Shown here piece after piece: positions 1-8,533 of a DNA stretch of 64,000 nt. The stretch is from Candidatus Heimdallarchaeota archaeon (lineage in GTDB: Archaea > Asgardarchaeota > Heimdallarchaeia > Heimdallarchaeales > Heimdallarchaeaceae), in NCBI GenBank assembly GCA_030668875.1, contig DAOVER010000001.1, positions 1 to 64,000 on the forward strand, in the 5' to 3' direction. The number at the start of each line of letters is the position of its first letter. Within the stretch, counting starts at the first letter, position 1. The notes under the pieces were generated by a model that saw only the letters and a program-made list of their open reading frames with translations, did not search any database and was not told the DNA's origin. Both the position numbers and the translations under genes were made by a program.

Positions 1-1686
1 TACTCCCTTATCAATGGTACATCAGCAGATATTTTAGATGTTACTTTAACACAAATACTTGATACTTATGTTGTTTCAGTTTCCATTAACAGCAGTATTG
101 TTCCAGTTCAAAGTTTTCTAATAGAGCTTACTTTCTATAAAAATGGTTTTGAGAATCAAACCTGGATAATAACGATAATTGTGTCAATTCATCCAACAGC
201 TATTGATCCTTCTTCTCAAAATCAAGATACTATTTATGCTGATGAAGACAGTGAACTCACAATCATCTATGAGACTATAGAAGGAGATTTCATCCCTGGT
301 GCAGAAATGGATTATAATATTATTAATGGTACTTCAGCTGAAATTCTATCAGTTACCTATTCTCAAAGAACTGATAGTTATGTAATATCCGTTTATTTCG
401 ATGAAACTCTGATAGCTGGGAAGAACTTCACCATAGAGCTTACATTCTATAAACATGGTTTTGAAAATCAAACATGGATTATAAACATAAGTGTTTATGA
501 AAAGATAATCTATGAAATTAATGTGGAAATAGTTGGCACAGTCCAACAATTGAATACTATACAATTTCAAATATCTTTAGCGAATCTCTCCTTAGCAAAT
601 CTTCAAGCTTTATCATCAGTGGACATCAAATACGCTCCATCACCTGTTGGGGGTTTTGTTACTATTGACTATACATTTGTCTTCTCAAATGGAACAAGAG
701 TATCTTCTTCAATTCAAGTGGAAATAGGAAGTGACTATACTGGGTTATCCGAAGAGATATATATCCCTTGGATGGTAGGAGAAATTTTCTACAATGTCAC
801 TTACACTCCTACAAATGGGGCGGTTATAGAGTCTACTACTCTTAGCAACAATCCTGCTTTGCTTCCTATCTCACCTGATTTTGCTACTCTCTTAACCTAC
901 TTATTCCAAGAATTTACAGTATACATGGTTATAGGTTTAGCACTAATTGCTATCTTATTCATCACGTTGACAGTATATTTTGCCAAAATTAGACCTAAAA
1001 AACAAAGAAGAAAGGCAAAGAAGAAACGATACTTGGATAAAATTTCAAAGATTCTTACAAGTGTTCTATCATTGAGAAAAGTTATAGTGGTTCATAATGA
1101 GACTGGACTGCCTGTTTATGAATGGGATTTAGGTGGATCCATGACTGTAGATTCTTCTCTAGTGTCTGGCTTTTTACAAGCTGTATCAGGCATGGGTGGA
1201 GAAATAAGTGGTGGAGAAGCTCAAGCGATTCGTAAAATTGATTATGGACAATTCTGCGTTTCAAGTTCATCAACTGAAAACTTAACCATATATCTTTTCA
1301 GCACAAGTGATATCTCTGTTGATGTTGAAGAAGGTTTGGCTAGTTTCATTAGTTGGTTCACAAAGAAATTCCAAGGAACCTTAGGGGAACAATGGGATGG
1401 TGTTACTGATGTTTTTGACCAAGCTTCTAGAGCTATCATTGATAGACTCTCTGAAGACCTATTCGTCTGGACTCTTCATCCTCTCTCTGTTAATCCTGTA
1501 AAAGAAAATGACGTTGCAAAGTTAGATAGTTTTAGTCAGAAACTCTACAAATTCATTAAGGATTATAGGGAAGTGACTATTAGTGTCTCTCTTGAATACT
1601 TCAATAAATCTCCCATTGAAGAAACACTTTCGAAGCTGTTTGAACTAGTTGATAATGCTTTCATACTAAGAAAACGTCTGAGATAG
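1..1686 (+). CDS. Surface protein with repeated extracellular domains, one TM helix and a cytosolic roadblock/longin-like domain (5' partial)
   Basis: The reading frame is open from base 1, so the start lies outside the window. Two copies of a 104-residue extracellular domain (312 bp period) begin near bases 11 and 323; both carry NGTSA-x-IL and ELTFYK-x-GFENQTWII. A TM helix follows at about bases 913-990, then a Lys/Arg-rich stop-transfer stretch. The remaining 200 residues look cytosolic: an LRKVIVVHNETGLPVYEWD-type beta strand start and alpha/beta pattern resemble longin or roadblock domains. Many NxT/S sites suit a glycosylated exterior. I infer a link between the cell surface and an internal roadblock-like module; the exact function is unknown. 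Confidence 0.75.
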   Translation, partial: YSLINGTSADILDVTLTQILDTYVVSVSINSSIVPVQSFLIELTFYKNGFENQTWIITIIVSIHPTAIDPSSQNQDTIYADEDSELTIIYETIEGDFIPGAEMDYNIINGTSAEILSVTYSQRTDSYVISVYFDETLIAGKNFTIELTFYKHGFENQTWIINISVYEKIIYEINVEIVGTVQQLNTIQFQISLANLSLANLQALSSVDIKYAPSPVGGFVTIDYTFVFSNGTRVSSSIQVEIGSDYTGLSEEIYIPWMVGEIFYNVTYTPTNGAVIESTTLSNNPALLPISPDFATLLTYLFQEFTVYMVIGLALIAILFITLTVYFAKIRPKKQRRKAKKKRYLDKISKILTSVLSLRKVIVVHNETGLPVYEWDLGGSMTVDSSLVSGFLQAVSGMGGEISGGEAQAIRKIDYGQFCVSSSSTENLTIYLFSTSDISVDVEEGLASFISWFTKKFQGTLGEQWDGVTDVFDQASRAIIDRLSEDLFVWTLHPLSVNPVKENDVAKLDSFSQKLYKFIKDYREVTISVSLEYFNKSPIEETLSKLFELVDNAFILRKRLR

Positions 1687-1736
1687 GTGAAAAGAGTAAA
1701 CATAAAAGGGCTTCATTACATAATTTCTTGGGTATT

Positions 1737-2477
1737 ATGAACGAACAATCCACCTGGAAAAATTATGCTCTCCTTTTTGATATGGATGGTGTTATTCTTA
1801 GTTTAAAATCTAGATGGATTGATCCATTAGAGAAAATAATCTCAACTATCAAACCAGATTATAACAGGGCTGCAATTGAAGAGAAAAGCTCCTCTTTACT
1901 TTTAGTACATGGTGGTAGAAGTAGCACGTTTATGCTTAGAGGTATAATCCAAGTTTGTCAAGTTTGTGGTCTTAATCGCCTTCAAACCGCAAGAGTGATG
2001 TTCCGCTTAGGTTTAATGCTCATATCTAGAAAAAAGTTCAGAATTGTGCCTCTTAATGGTGTATTTGAGACCCTTCAATATCTTAAAAACCAAGGATTCA
2101 ATTTAGCTTTAGTTACATCTGCTACAAGATTCACTACTCGCGCTCTGAAAAAATATTTTCCTGACATTTACAATAAATTTGATTGTATTTACACAAGAAA
2201 TGATGTAAAGTTAACCAAACCTAACCCTGATCAACTCTTACTTGCTTTGAATGCTCTCAATATAGAGAAAGATAAAGCAGCAATTGTAGGTGATTTCATA
2301 ACAGATATAATGGCAGGAAAAGGAGCTGGAATAAAGACAATTGCTATTTTAGGTGAGTATCCAGAAGTGAATCGGTTTCCCTTGGAAAGTGTAGAACCTC
2401 ACATTATAATCAATGATATAACCGAAATCCCGAATATACTTCTACAAATTTTTCATCAAAACCTTCTTACTATTTGA
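1737..2477 (+). CDS. HAD-superfamily hydrolase (phosphoglycolate phosphatase-like)
   Basis: All four HAD motifs are present: DMDGV (nucleophile Asp15, acid Asp17), the VTSA motif II, the conserved Lys in LTKPNPD, and GDFITD for Mg2+. A helical cap lies between motifs I and II. The length of about 246 residues is normal for subfamily I phosphatases. I chose the ATG at 1737 rather than the in-frame TTG at 1728, which adds only three residues. It follows the surface protein gene by 50 bases on the same strand. The substrate cannot be read from sequence; a small phosphorylated sugar or acid is likely. Confidence 0.8.
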   Translation: MNEQSTWKNYALLFDMDGVILSLKSRWIDPLEKIISTIKPDYNRAAIEEKSSSLLLVHGGRSSTFMLRGIIQVCQVCGLNRLQTARVMFRLGLMLISRKKFRIVPLNGVFETLQYLKNQGFNLALVTSATRFTTRALKKYFPDIYNKFDCIYTRNDVKLTKPNPDQLLLALNALNIEKDKAAIVGDFITDIMAGKGAGIKTIAILGEYPEVNRFPLESVEPHIIINDITEIPNILLQIFHQNLLTI

Positions 2478-2492
2478 ATTTCTGAAAAAAAC

Positions 2493-2500
2493 ATAAATAA
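2493..2500 (+). promoter_or_regulatory. TATA box of the GcvH-like gene
   Basis: CATAAATAA-type element about 45 bases before the ATG at 2544, preceded by an A-rich BRE-like stretch. The predicted start of transcription is near 2520, giving a leader of about 20 nt. Confidence 0.45.
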
Positions 2501-2543
2501 GGAAAACTTCAAAAATAGTATTGAAACGGGTTGTTAGACATAC

Positions 2544-3032
2544 ATGAAACACAACTTTCGATTTCCGGAACAGTATCAATATCAATCTACTTCAGTTTGG
2601 TTAGAAGATATAGGCAGAGGCATATTCAAACTTGGAATAACAGACTATGCACAGTATGTTCTTGATGATATTATCTCAATTACTTTTCCTGAAACAGGAT
2701 ATATAATAGAGAAAGACGAGGAATTGGCCTCAATTGATTCAATTGAAGATACTTTAGTCATTATGTCTCCAATTGGAGGTAAAATCACAGAGATTAATGA
2801 AGAATTAAGACAATCTCCAGAACTTTTAAATGAAAGTCCATTCGAAGATGGTTGGATTTTAATAATTGAAGTCAGTTCGGAGGATGATTTGGATCAATTG
2901 TATGATATAAATGAAATCTTAGATCAACATCAAGAAGAGCTCGCGGACGGTGGCTTTGTTGATGAAGAAAAAGATTTTGATGAAGATTCATATGAGGATT
3001 TAGAAGGTTCTACATCTGATTCAGACTATTAA
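2544..3032 (+). CDS. Glycine cleavage H-protein-like protein lacking the lipoyl lysine
   Basis: The first 130 residues align without gaps to bacterial GcvH: LGITDYAQYVLDDI corresponds to the GITEHAQ...GD region, and SPELLNESPFEDGWI to the SPELVN..P...GW signature. At the position of the lipoylated lysine (ESVKA in GcvH) this protein has DSIED, so residue 68 is Glu (codon GAA at 2745-2747). It therefore cannot carry lipoate in the usual way. The last 30 residues are an Asp/Glu-rich tail not found in GcvH. No other glycine cleavage gene is nearby. The fold assignment is firm; the role is unknown. Confidence 0.85.
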   Translation: MKHNFRFPEQYQYQSTSVWLEDIGRGIFKLGITDYAQYVLDDIISITFPETGYIIEKDEELASIDSIEDTLVIMSPIGGKITEINEELRQSPELLNESPFEDGWILIIEVSSEDDLDQLYDINEILDQHQEELADGGFVDEEKDFDEDSYEDLEGSTSDSDY

Positions 3033-3074
3033 ATCTATTTCACTAACCTCTCAATTATCTTGAGTTAGAAACTC

Positions 3075-3082
3075 TTATATAA
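3075..3082 (+). promoter_or_regulatory. TATA box of the pheST operon
   Basis: TTATATAA lies 140 bases before the pheS ATG, implying a leader of roughly 115 nt. This is long for this window, where several genes appear leaderless. The leader holds a possible 5-bp TGGGG/CCCCA pairing (3116-3120 with 3161-3165). Confidence 0.45.
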
Positions 3083-3222
3083 TTTCGTGATTAAAAAACA
3101 TTAAACAAAACTTGATGGGGCGTATCGTGACTTGGAATTTCTATAACTTCTTCTGAAAACCCCCAGCTAAACAAGTTAACAGTAATTATTTTTTTAAACT
3201 ATGTAACTAGGAGAGGTAAACA

Positions 3223-4713
3223 ATGAGTAATTTAGAAGATAAAGTAGCTTTACCACCTGAAGCCATCAACTTGTATAAAAAAATTAGTTCTTTAAAAGAA
3301 ATTTCTATGAAAGAACTTGAGAAAGAAATGCAACTTGATCGCGGAAAAATGGAATATTTTCTTTCTTTCTTAATTTCAAATGCACTTGTAGAACGAACCA
3401 CAACAGTTAATCAAAAGTATGTATTGACAGATGCTGGAAAACAAGCTGCAGAGAAAGGATTGATTGAAAGACTGATTGTAACTGCACTTTTGAATAAACA
3501 ATCGCTCAATTTCAGCGAACTAGCGAAAATCTTAGAATGCGATAAACAGGAAATGAATGCGGGTATAGGATATTTGAAGAAACTAGGATTACTTCAAATC
3601 ATCCAAGGTAAACTGTCTTTGCTTGATGATAAAACTAAAATAAACGAAGCTATGCAAGAAGTGTTAAAAGAGCTATTAAAAGGCAATGAAGTAGACATAA
3701 CTCAACATCAAAAAGAATTGATTCAAAGAAATCTTGTTTTTGTTGATGAAATTAGGGATTCAATTTTAAAAACCACAATTCCTTATTCCAAGAGCAAATC
3801 AATGATTACAGAATCTGTTGATATAAGTCGCTTAACACCTGCAATGATAAGAGATGGGTCATGGAAGACAACAAAACTAAGATCTTACAATCTTGATGGT
3901 GCTCCCCCCAAATATTATCCTGGTAGAAAACAACCATATGCGCAGTTTCTTGATGAAGTAAAACAAAAACTCGCTGCATTTGGGTTTCAAGAAATGCGTG
4001 GTCCCATAGTTGAATTAGAATACTGGAATTTTGACGCTCTTTTTCAAGCACAAGATCATCCTGCTCGAGAATGGTCTGATGTATACAGAGTTGCTAATCC
4101 AAAGCTAGGAGAACTTCCTAAAGAGAATCATGTCAAACTCGTTCAGAAAGCTCATGAGGATGGGTATGATACTGGAAGTAAAGGATGGAGATACAAATGG
4201 TCTCCTGAAAAAAGCGCAAGGTTAGTTCTTAGAGCACAAGGAACATCAGTAAGTGCAAGAACCTTAGCTAATCTTGCTGTACCCTCAAAATACTTCAGCA
4301 TTTCACGATGTTTTCGACCAGATACTGTTGATGTAACTCACCTTTCTGAATTTAATCAAGCTGAAGGTATTGTTGCGGATACGTCTATAACATTCAGAGA
4401 CTTGTTGGGGATATTGGAAACTTTTGCTCTAGATATTGCAGAAACTGATAAATTTTTTTTCAAACCTGATTATTATCCTTTCACAGAACCTTCTGTCGAG
4501 CTTAGTGTTAGAGATCCCAAATTGGGCAACATTGAATTTGGTGGAGCTGGAATCTTTCGACCAGAAGTTGTTAGACCATTCAATATTGACGTTCCTGTTA
4601 TTGCATGGGGATTAGGTATTGATAGACTCTTCATGGTGAAATATGGAATAACTGATATAAGAGAATTATTCAGTCATAAAATGGAGTGGTTACGCTCAGC
4701 AAAGATGTCTTAA
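3223..4713 (+). CDS. pheS: Phenylalanyl-tRNA synthetase alpha subunit
   Basis: Class II aminoacyl-tRNA synthetase catalytic subunit, charging tRNA-Phe together with PheT. Residues 1-180 form winged-helix domains that bind tRNA, as in archaeal and eukaryotic PheRS. The catalytic core has MRGPIVE and WNFDALFQAQDHPAR (motif 1 region), SISRCFRPDTVDVTHL-x-EF (motif 2 region) and GLGIDRL (motif 3). The usual THTT stretch is replaced by RAQGTSVSA. The length of 496 is typical of archaea. The start has a strong ribosome binding site, AGGAGAGG, 7 nt ahead. pheT follows after 9 bases, so the pair is an operon. Confidence 0.96.
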   Translation: MSNLEDKVALPPEAINLYKKISSLKEISMKELEKEMQLDRGKMEYFLSFLISNALVERTTTVNQKYVLTDAGKQAAEKGLIERLIVTALLNKQSLNFSELAKILECDKQEMNAGIGYLKKLGLLQIIQGKLSLLDDKTKINEAMQEVLKELLKGNEVDITQHQKELIQRNLVFVDEIRDSILKTTIPYSKSKSMITESVDISRLTPAMIRDGSWKTTKLRSYNLDGAPPKYYPGRKQPYAQFLDEVKQKLAAFGFQEMRGPIVELEYWNFDALFQAQDHPAREWSDVYRVANPKLGELPKENHVKLVQKAHEDGYDTGSKGWRYKWSPEKSARLVLRAQGTSVSARTLANLAVPSKYFSISRCFRPDTVDVTHLSEFNQAEGIVADTSITFRDLLGILETFALDIAETDKFFFKPDYYPFTEPSVELSVRDPKLGNIEFGGAGIFRPEVVRPFNIDVPVIAWGLGIDRLFMVKYGITDIRELFSHKMEWLRSAKMS

Positions 4714-4722
4714 GGTGATATT

Positions 4723-6417
4723 ATGGTTTCAATAAAAACAAGTTATACAAAGATGAAAGAATTACTTGGGATAGATGTTACTATCGAAGAATTAGATGAT
4801 CTTCTAGCATTTGCAAAGTCAGAAATCGATGATTTTGTAGAAGAGGAAGATATGCTAGTAATTGACATAAAAACTAGTAACAGGCCTGATCTATGGTGTC
4901 CTGAGGGAATGATAAGAGAAATCAAAGGCATTCTTGAGCAAGAAGCTGGAATTCCTCAATATGAAGTCAAAAAAAGTGACTATAAAGTAGTTGTAGATTC
5001 AGCGCTTGCATCTACTCGTCCATACATCGCATGTGCTATAGCAAAGAATCTTGACCTAACTGATTATTCGATCAAACAGCTAATGCAACAGTCAGAGAAA
5101 ATTGATAACTCTTATGGAAGAAAACGAAAACGTTCCTCTATTGGAATGTATAACCTTTCAATGATTGAATCACCAATTGAATACAAGGTAATTGATAAAT
5201 CACACAAATTCGTGCCTTTAGAGCATGAAGAAGAAATGGACTTGCCAACAATATTGGAAGAACATGAGAAAGGGCTTGAATTTGGTGATATTGTGAAAGG
5301 ATACGGACATTACCCAATCCTTCTTTCAGCTAATGGTACAACTCTTTCTCTCCCTCCTGTGATAAATAGTAACGATGTAGGAAGAATAACTGAAGATACC
5401 AAAGAATTTCTCATTGAAGTAACTGGAACAAATTACGAAACAGTTAATGTTGTTCTCAATATACTATGTCAAACCATGGTGGAATATGGTTCAGATATCT
5501 ATAGTGTTGAGATAGTCTACCCTTCAGAAATCAGAAAAGAAAATGATATAACTCCACTTCTAGAGAAGGAAGAAATAACTGTTAATTTGGACAAGATTAA
5601 CAAATATCTAGGTGTCAAACTAACTTCTGATGAAGGAATAGAAAAATTAAGGAAAAGAAGATTTGAATGTAAAACCATTGGCAAGACCAATCTTGAAGTG
5701 AAAATTCCACCTTACCGAAAGGATATTTTACACTGGGTAGATATAGCAGAAGAAATTGCTATAGCTTTAGATTACAATAAAATCGGTGTAACAAAATGGA
5801 AAGTTATTACTAAAGGAGGGCTTCTACCAGAAACTGAAAGCGAAAATAAGGTGCGAAATATTCTAGTAGGCTCTGGAGGTATCGAGATATTCTCTAATAT
5901 ACTAACTGATCCAGAAATATTGACAACCAATGTTAATATGACGAAAGTAGATTTAGTCAACCTGCAAAATCCTGTTAGTTTAACATACAGTGTGTTAAGA
6001 GACAAACTTTTTCCTCTCTTAATCAGTGTTCTGTCAAAAAATACACATGAAACCTATCCTCAATCAATTTTTGAAGTTGGTGAGGTTGTTAAGATTCTAG
6101 GTAAAAGAGTTCTAACTCAGACGAATGCGTCTTATGGTTTTGCAGGAGCAGAGGCTAGCTTCGAAGATGTTCATAAGCGATTACACATGATGCTAGATCT
6201 GTTAGATACAGAGTACAAAATCGAATCGATATCACACCCAGCTTTTACAGAAGGGAGAAGTGGCAAAATAATAATTGCTGAAAAAGAATGTGGTATTATT
6301 GGAGAGATTCATCCTAGTGTGTTGGAGCTGAACCAAATTTGGGTTCCAGTTGTTGTCTTCGAAATCCAATTACCCTATATACCTACATTGAACTGTAAAA
6401 AGAAATTCACTGATTAA
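4723..6417 (+). CDS. pheT: Phenylalanyl-tRNA synthetase beta subunit
   Basis: Partner of PheS in the (alpha-beta)2 enzyme. At 564 residues it is the short archaeal/eukaryotic form without the bacterial N-terminal EMAP-like domain. The N-terminus (SYTKMKELLG...) and the TSNRPDLWCPEGMIREI segment match archaeal PheT, as do the B5 domain (PPYRKDILHWVDIAEEIAIA) and the catalytic-like C-terminal domain with GEIHPSVL. The B3/4 domain holds the editing site in this family. Its last 11 bases overlap the end of the convergent kinase-like gene. Confidence 0.96.
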   Translation: MVSIKTSYTKMKELLGIDVTIEELDDLLAFAKSEIDDFVEEEDMLVIDIKTSNRPDLWCPEGMIREIKGILEQEAGIPQYEVKKSDYKVVVDSALASTRPYIACAIAKNLDLTDYSIKQLMQQSEKIDNSYGRKRKRSSIGMYNLSMIESPIEYKVIDKSHKFVPLEHEEEMDLPTILEEHEKGLEFGDIVKGYGHYPILLSANGTTLSLPPVINSNDVGRITEDTKEFLIEVTGTNYETVNVVLNILCQTMVEYGSDIYSVEIVYPSEIRKENDITPLLEKEEITVNLDKINKYLGVKLTSDEGIEKLRKRRFECKTIGKTNLEVKIPPYRKDILHWVDIAEEIAIALDYNKIGVTKWKVITKGGLLPETESENKVRNILVGSGGIEIFSNILTDPEILTTNVNMTKVDLVNLQNPVSLTYSVLRDKLFPLLISVLSKNTHETYPQSIFEVGEVVKILGKRVLTQTNASYGFAGAEASFEDVHKRLHMMLDLLDTEYKIESISHPAFTEGRSGKIIIAEKECGIIGEIHPSVLELNQIWVPVVVFEIQLPYIPTLNCKKKFTD

Positions 6418-7366
6418 TCGGAAGTTTTGTCTTCTTCTTTTTCTTTTCTACTTTTTTCTCTTGTTTATCAAGTACTACTATTCTCTCCCAGACTTTATCC
6501 ATAATTTTTTTCAATGCCTCACCACTCTCGGATGTTTCAATTATTGGGATTTTCGCTTTCGTTGCTTCTTCAACAAGGTAAGTTTGAATATTCCTAATTT
6601 CAGAAAAGGCATCAATATACCGTTCAGATTTTCTAAATTCTACTTCGGTGCCTCTCGCTTTGATTCTTCTTTTATGTTCCTCTTTCTCTTCGAGATATAA
6701 GAGAATCATTATAACATGAGCTTCTGCTAATACTGAAGGATCTAGTATATTTGGTGCTAAGTGAACACCTTCAATGATTGAATTTTCTCTAGAATAAAGA
6801 GCAGTTTGAATTGCAGATTCTACTCCAACAATAACATGACGACATTGTTCCTCATATCCTACTATTGATTGTCTCAGAATAGGATTAATTTTAGGTTTCA
6901 ACATTTTGTAAGCTTCATAGCTGCTTGAATGAAGCTCTGGGATTAGTTTTGCTGAAATAGTTTGTCTAAGAACTTGTCTTATCATATCTGTTCCTATAAT
7001 GTGTGAGATTTCTAATCTTTGGGATAACTGTGAAGCTATAGTACTCTTTCCAATACCTGGAACTCCAGCAAGCAAAATGATAATTGGTTTATAACTTTGC
7101 TCTCCCTCAAATACGCTATATCTCTCTGCCATTTTAGGATCAAAATTATTAATTTCGGAAGTTATAATATGAACTAGCTTTTCTTTATCTATGGGATCTG
7201 AAGCCTCACTAACAATATGTTCCACTTTACTCGCTATTTCAAAAATGAGGTTGGAATCCATACCAATAGAATGTAAAGAAGTTGACAATATGCCCTTTGA
7301 GAAATACTCGTACCTATCCTTTCTAAGTCGAATTTTAAGGAAATTATCAAGTTGATCTACATTCAT
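6407..7366 (-). CDS. 2-phosphoglycerate kinase-like P-loop protein (paralogue A)
   Basis: The protein has a P-loop GVPGIGKST, followed by the GTDMIRQVLR and PELHSSSYEAYK segments typical of the 2-phosphoglycerate kinase/zeta-toxin-like family. The first 80 residues form an ATP-cone-like helical domain (FSKGILSTSLHSIGM) as in archaeal 2PGK. In methanogens 2PGK makes 2,3-diphosphoglycerate for cyclic 2,3-DPG; no cyclase is visible here, so the substrate is uncertain. The C-terminus is Lys-rich. It diverges from a close paralogue at 7535. The 3' end overlaps pheT by 11 bases. Confidence 0.75.
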   Translation of the reverse strand: MNVDQLDNFLKIRLRKDRYEYFSKGILSTSLHSIGMDSNLIFEIASKVEHIVSEASDPIDKEKLVHIITSEINNFDPKMAERYSVFEGEQSYKPIIILLAGVPGIGKSTIASQLSQRLEISHIIGTDMIRQVLRQTISAKLIPELHSSSYEAYKMLKPKINPILRQSIVGYEEQCRHVIVGVESAIQTALYSRENSIIEGVHLAPNILDPSVLAEAHVIMILLYLEEKEEHKRRIKARGTEVEFRKSERYIDAFSEIRNIQTYLVEEATKAKIPIIETSESGEALKKIMDKVWERIVVLDKQEKKVEKKKKKTKLPINQ

Positions 7367-7468
7367 ATTAACCTAAATTATTAATTCATTCTAATAATAT
7401 AACTGTTTCTTAGAGGAATTTATTTTATGAAATATTATTCTGTTCCTTTCTTCTTTCACTATCCGGTG

Positions 7469-7477
7469 CTTTTAAAT
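7469..7477 (+). promoter_or_regulatory. TATA box of kinase paralogue B
   Basis: TTTTAAATA lies 58-66 bases before the ATG at 7535 and predicts a start of transcription near 7500. A purine-rich GAAGGT stretch precedes the ATG. The gap of 168 bases between the two paralogues holds promoters for both directions; GTTATATTATT on the minus strand near 7390-7400 could serve the other gene. Confidence 0.5.
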
Positions 7478-7534
7478 AGGAATCTGAGTAGTATTTTAAT
7501 AACGCTGAATTGAGAAAATAGAAGGTACAATTTT

Positions 7535-8431
7535 ATGGAAGCAGAACGTCAAATATTTATCAAAGATAGAGACAAAAGATTATTTTCTCGAGGAATATTA
7601 GCTAAAAAACTTAGGTTGTTAGGAATTCCTTCTTCAACTGGTTATGAAATTTCTATTCAAGTATATAATGAGATCTCTAAACCTCAAGAAACAACCATTG
7701 AAAAAGAAGAACTTGATAACATTGTTTTTGATATTCTCGAATCCAATTATAACAAAGAATGCGCAGATAAGTATTTGCTTGTTGAAAGGTGGAAAACATC
7801 AAACATACCTTTATGGATTCTCATTGCGGGGGCAATAGGCGTTGGAAAAAGCACTCTATCACAGAAAATTGCTGGTGACCTTAACATTCAACATGTTGTA
7901 GGAACCGATGTAGTGAGAGACATTTTACGGAAAATATTATCAGTTGAAGTTATGCCAGAATTACATTCGCCCTCTTATAGTGCTTATAAGACTCTGCGAC
8001 CTATTTATAGTAGTAGATTTGAGGAAGTGATACTAGGTTTTGAAAATCATTCTAAATATGTTAATCTGGGTGTCGAAGCTGTACTTTCGAGAGCATCTAC
8101 TGAATCTGTATCTATCGTAATTGAAGGAGAACATCTTCTACCCGCTTTGCTTGATGAAGACATTCTCTCACAAACAAATGTATTATATATGACAATTTCA
8201 GTTCCCGACCCCTTGTTACATAAGGAAAATCTAAGTTCACAGTACACAAAAGAAAAGGATGTTTTAATTAGTCATTTTCATGATATAAGAAAAATACACG
8301 AACACATCGTTAGTGAAACACGAATTCGAAAGTTACCTATTGTTGAAACTAGTAAAGATTTAAACCCACTAGATACCGTAAGAAAACTTGTCGTAGACAA
8401 AATCGTTTCTATGGTTACAACTAAATCGTAA
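7535..8431 (+). CDS. 2-phosphoglycerate kinase-like P-loop protein (paralogue B)
   Basis: Same architecture as the divergent neighbour: an ATP-cone-like N-terminus (RLFSRGILAKKLRLLGI), P-loop GAIGVGKST, GTDVVRDILRK, and MPELHSPSYSAYKTLRP. It also keeps the acidic residue after the strand IVIEGEHLLP. The two proteins are related along their full length but well diverged, so the duplication is old. Paralogue B lacks the Lys-rich tail of A. The family phosphorylates 2-phosphoglycerate in thermophilic methanogens; the real substrate here is unknown. The two may act on different substrates or as a heteromer; that is inference. Confidence 0.75.
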   Translation: MEAERQIFIKDRDKRLFSRGILAKKLRLLGIPSSTGYEISIQVYNEISKPQETTIEKEELDNIVFDILESNYNKECADKYLLVERWKTSNIPLWILIAGAIGVGKSTLSQKIAGDLNIQHVVGTDVVRDILRKILSVEVMPELHSPSYSAYKTLRPIYSSRFEEVILGFENHSKYVNLGVEAVLSRASTESVSIVIEGEHLLPALLDEDILSQTNVLYMTISVPDPLLHKENLSSQYTKEKDVLISHFHDIRKIHEHIVSETRIRKLPIVETSKDLNPLDTVRKLVVDKIVSMVTTKS

Positions 8432-8434
8432 TTC

Positions 8435-8441
8435 TTTAAAA
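8435..8441 (+). promoter_or_regulatory. TATA box of the box C/D sRNA
   Basis: TTTAAAA is centred about 26 bases before position 8464, which coincides with the predicted 5' end of the C/D sRNA. It lies directly after the stop of the upstream kinase gene. Confidence 0.5.
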
Positions 8442-8460
8442 CTCATTTGAATAAATAGCA

Positions 8461-8520
8461 TAGCCAATGATGTAGTTGCAACGATCTGAAGAATGATGAT
8501 CGACTTTTGGCTGAGGCGCT
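8461..8520 (+). ncRNA. Box C/D guide sRNA (2'-O-methylation guide)
   Basis: The four boxes occur in order with archaeal spacing: C box ATGATGT (8467-8473), D' box CTGA (8486-8489), C' box ATGATGA (8493-8499), D box CTGA (8511-8514). The two guide stretches are 12 nt (8474-8485) and 11 nt (8500-8510), and D' to C' is 3 nt. Flanking GCC (8463-8465) and GGC (8515-8517) can form the terminal stem. Such RNAs assemble with L7Ae, Nop5 and fibrillarin. By the D+5 rule the D guide would direct methylation of an A in CCAAAAGTCGA, and the D' guide of a U in ATCGTTGCAACT. I did not identify the targets. Confidence 0.85.
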
Positions 8521-8533
8521 AAATGTGATTTGA

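Noticed and set aside
3111..3165. Possible box C/D RNA or attenuator in the pheS leader (TTGATGG ... TTCTGA; TGGGG pairing with CCCCA).
   Set aside because: The C box has two mismatches, no D'/C' pair is present, and a 5-bp stem over a 40-base loop is weak.
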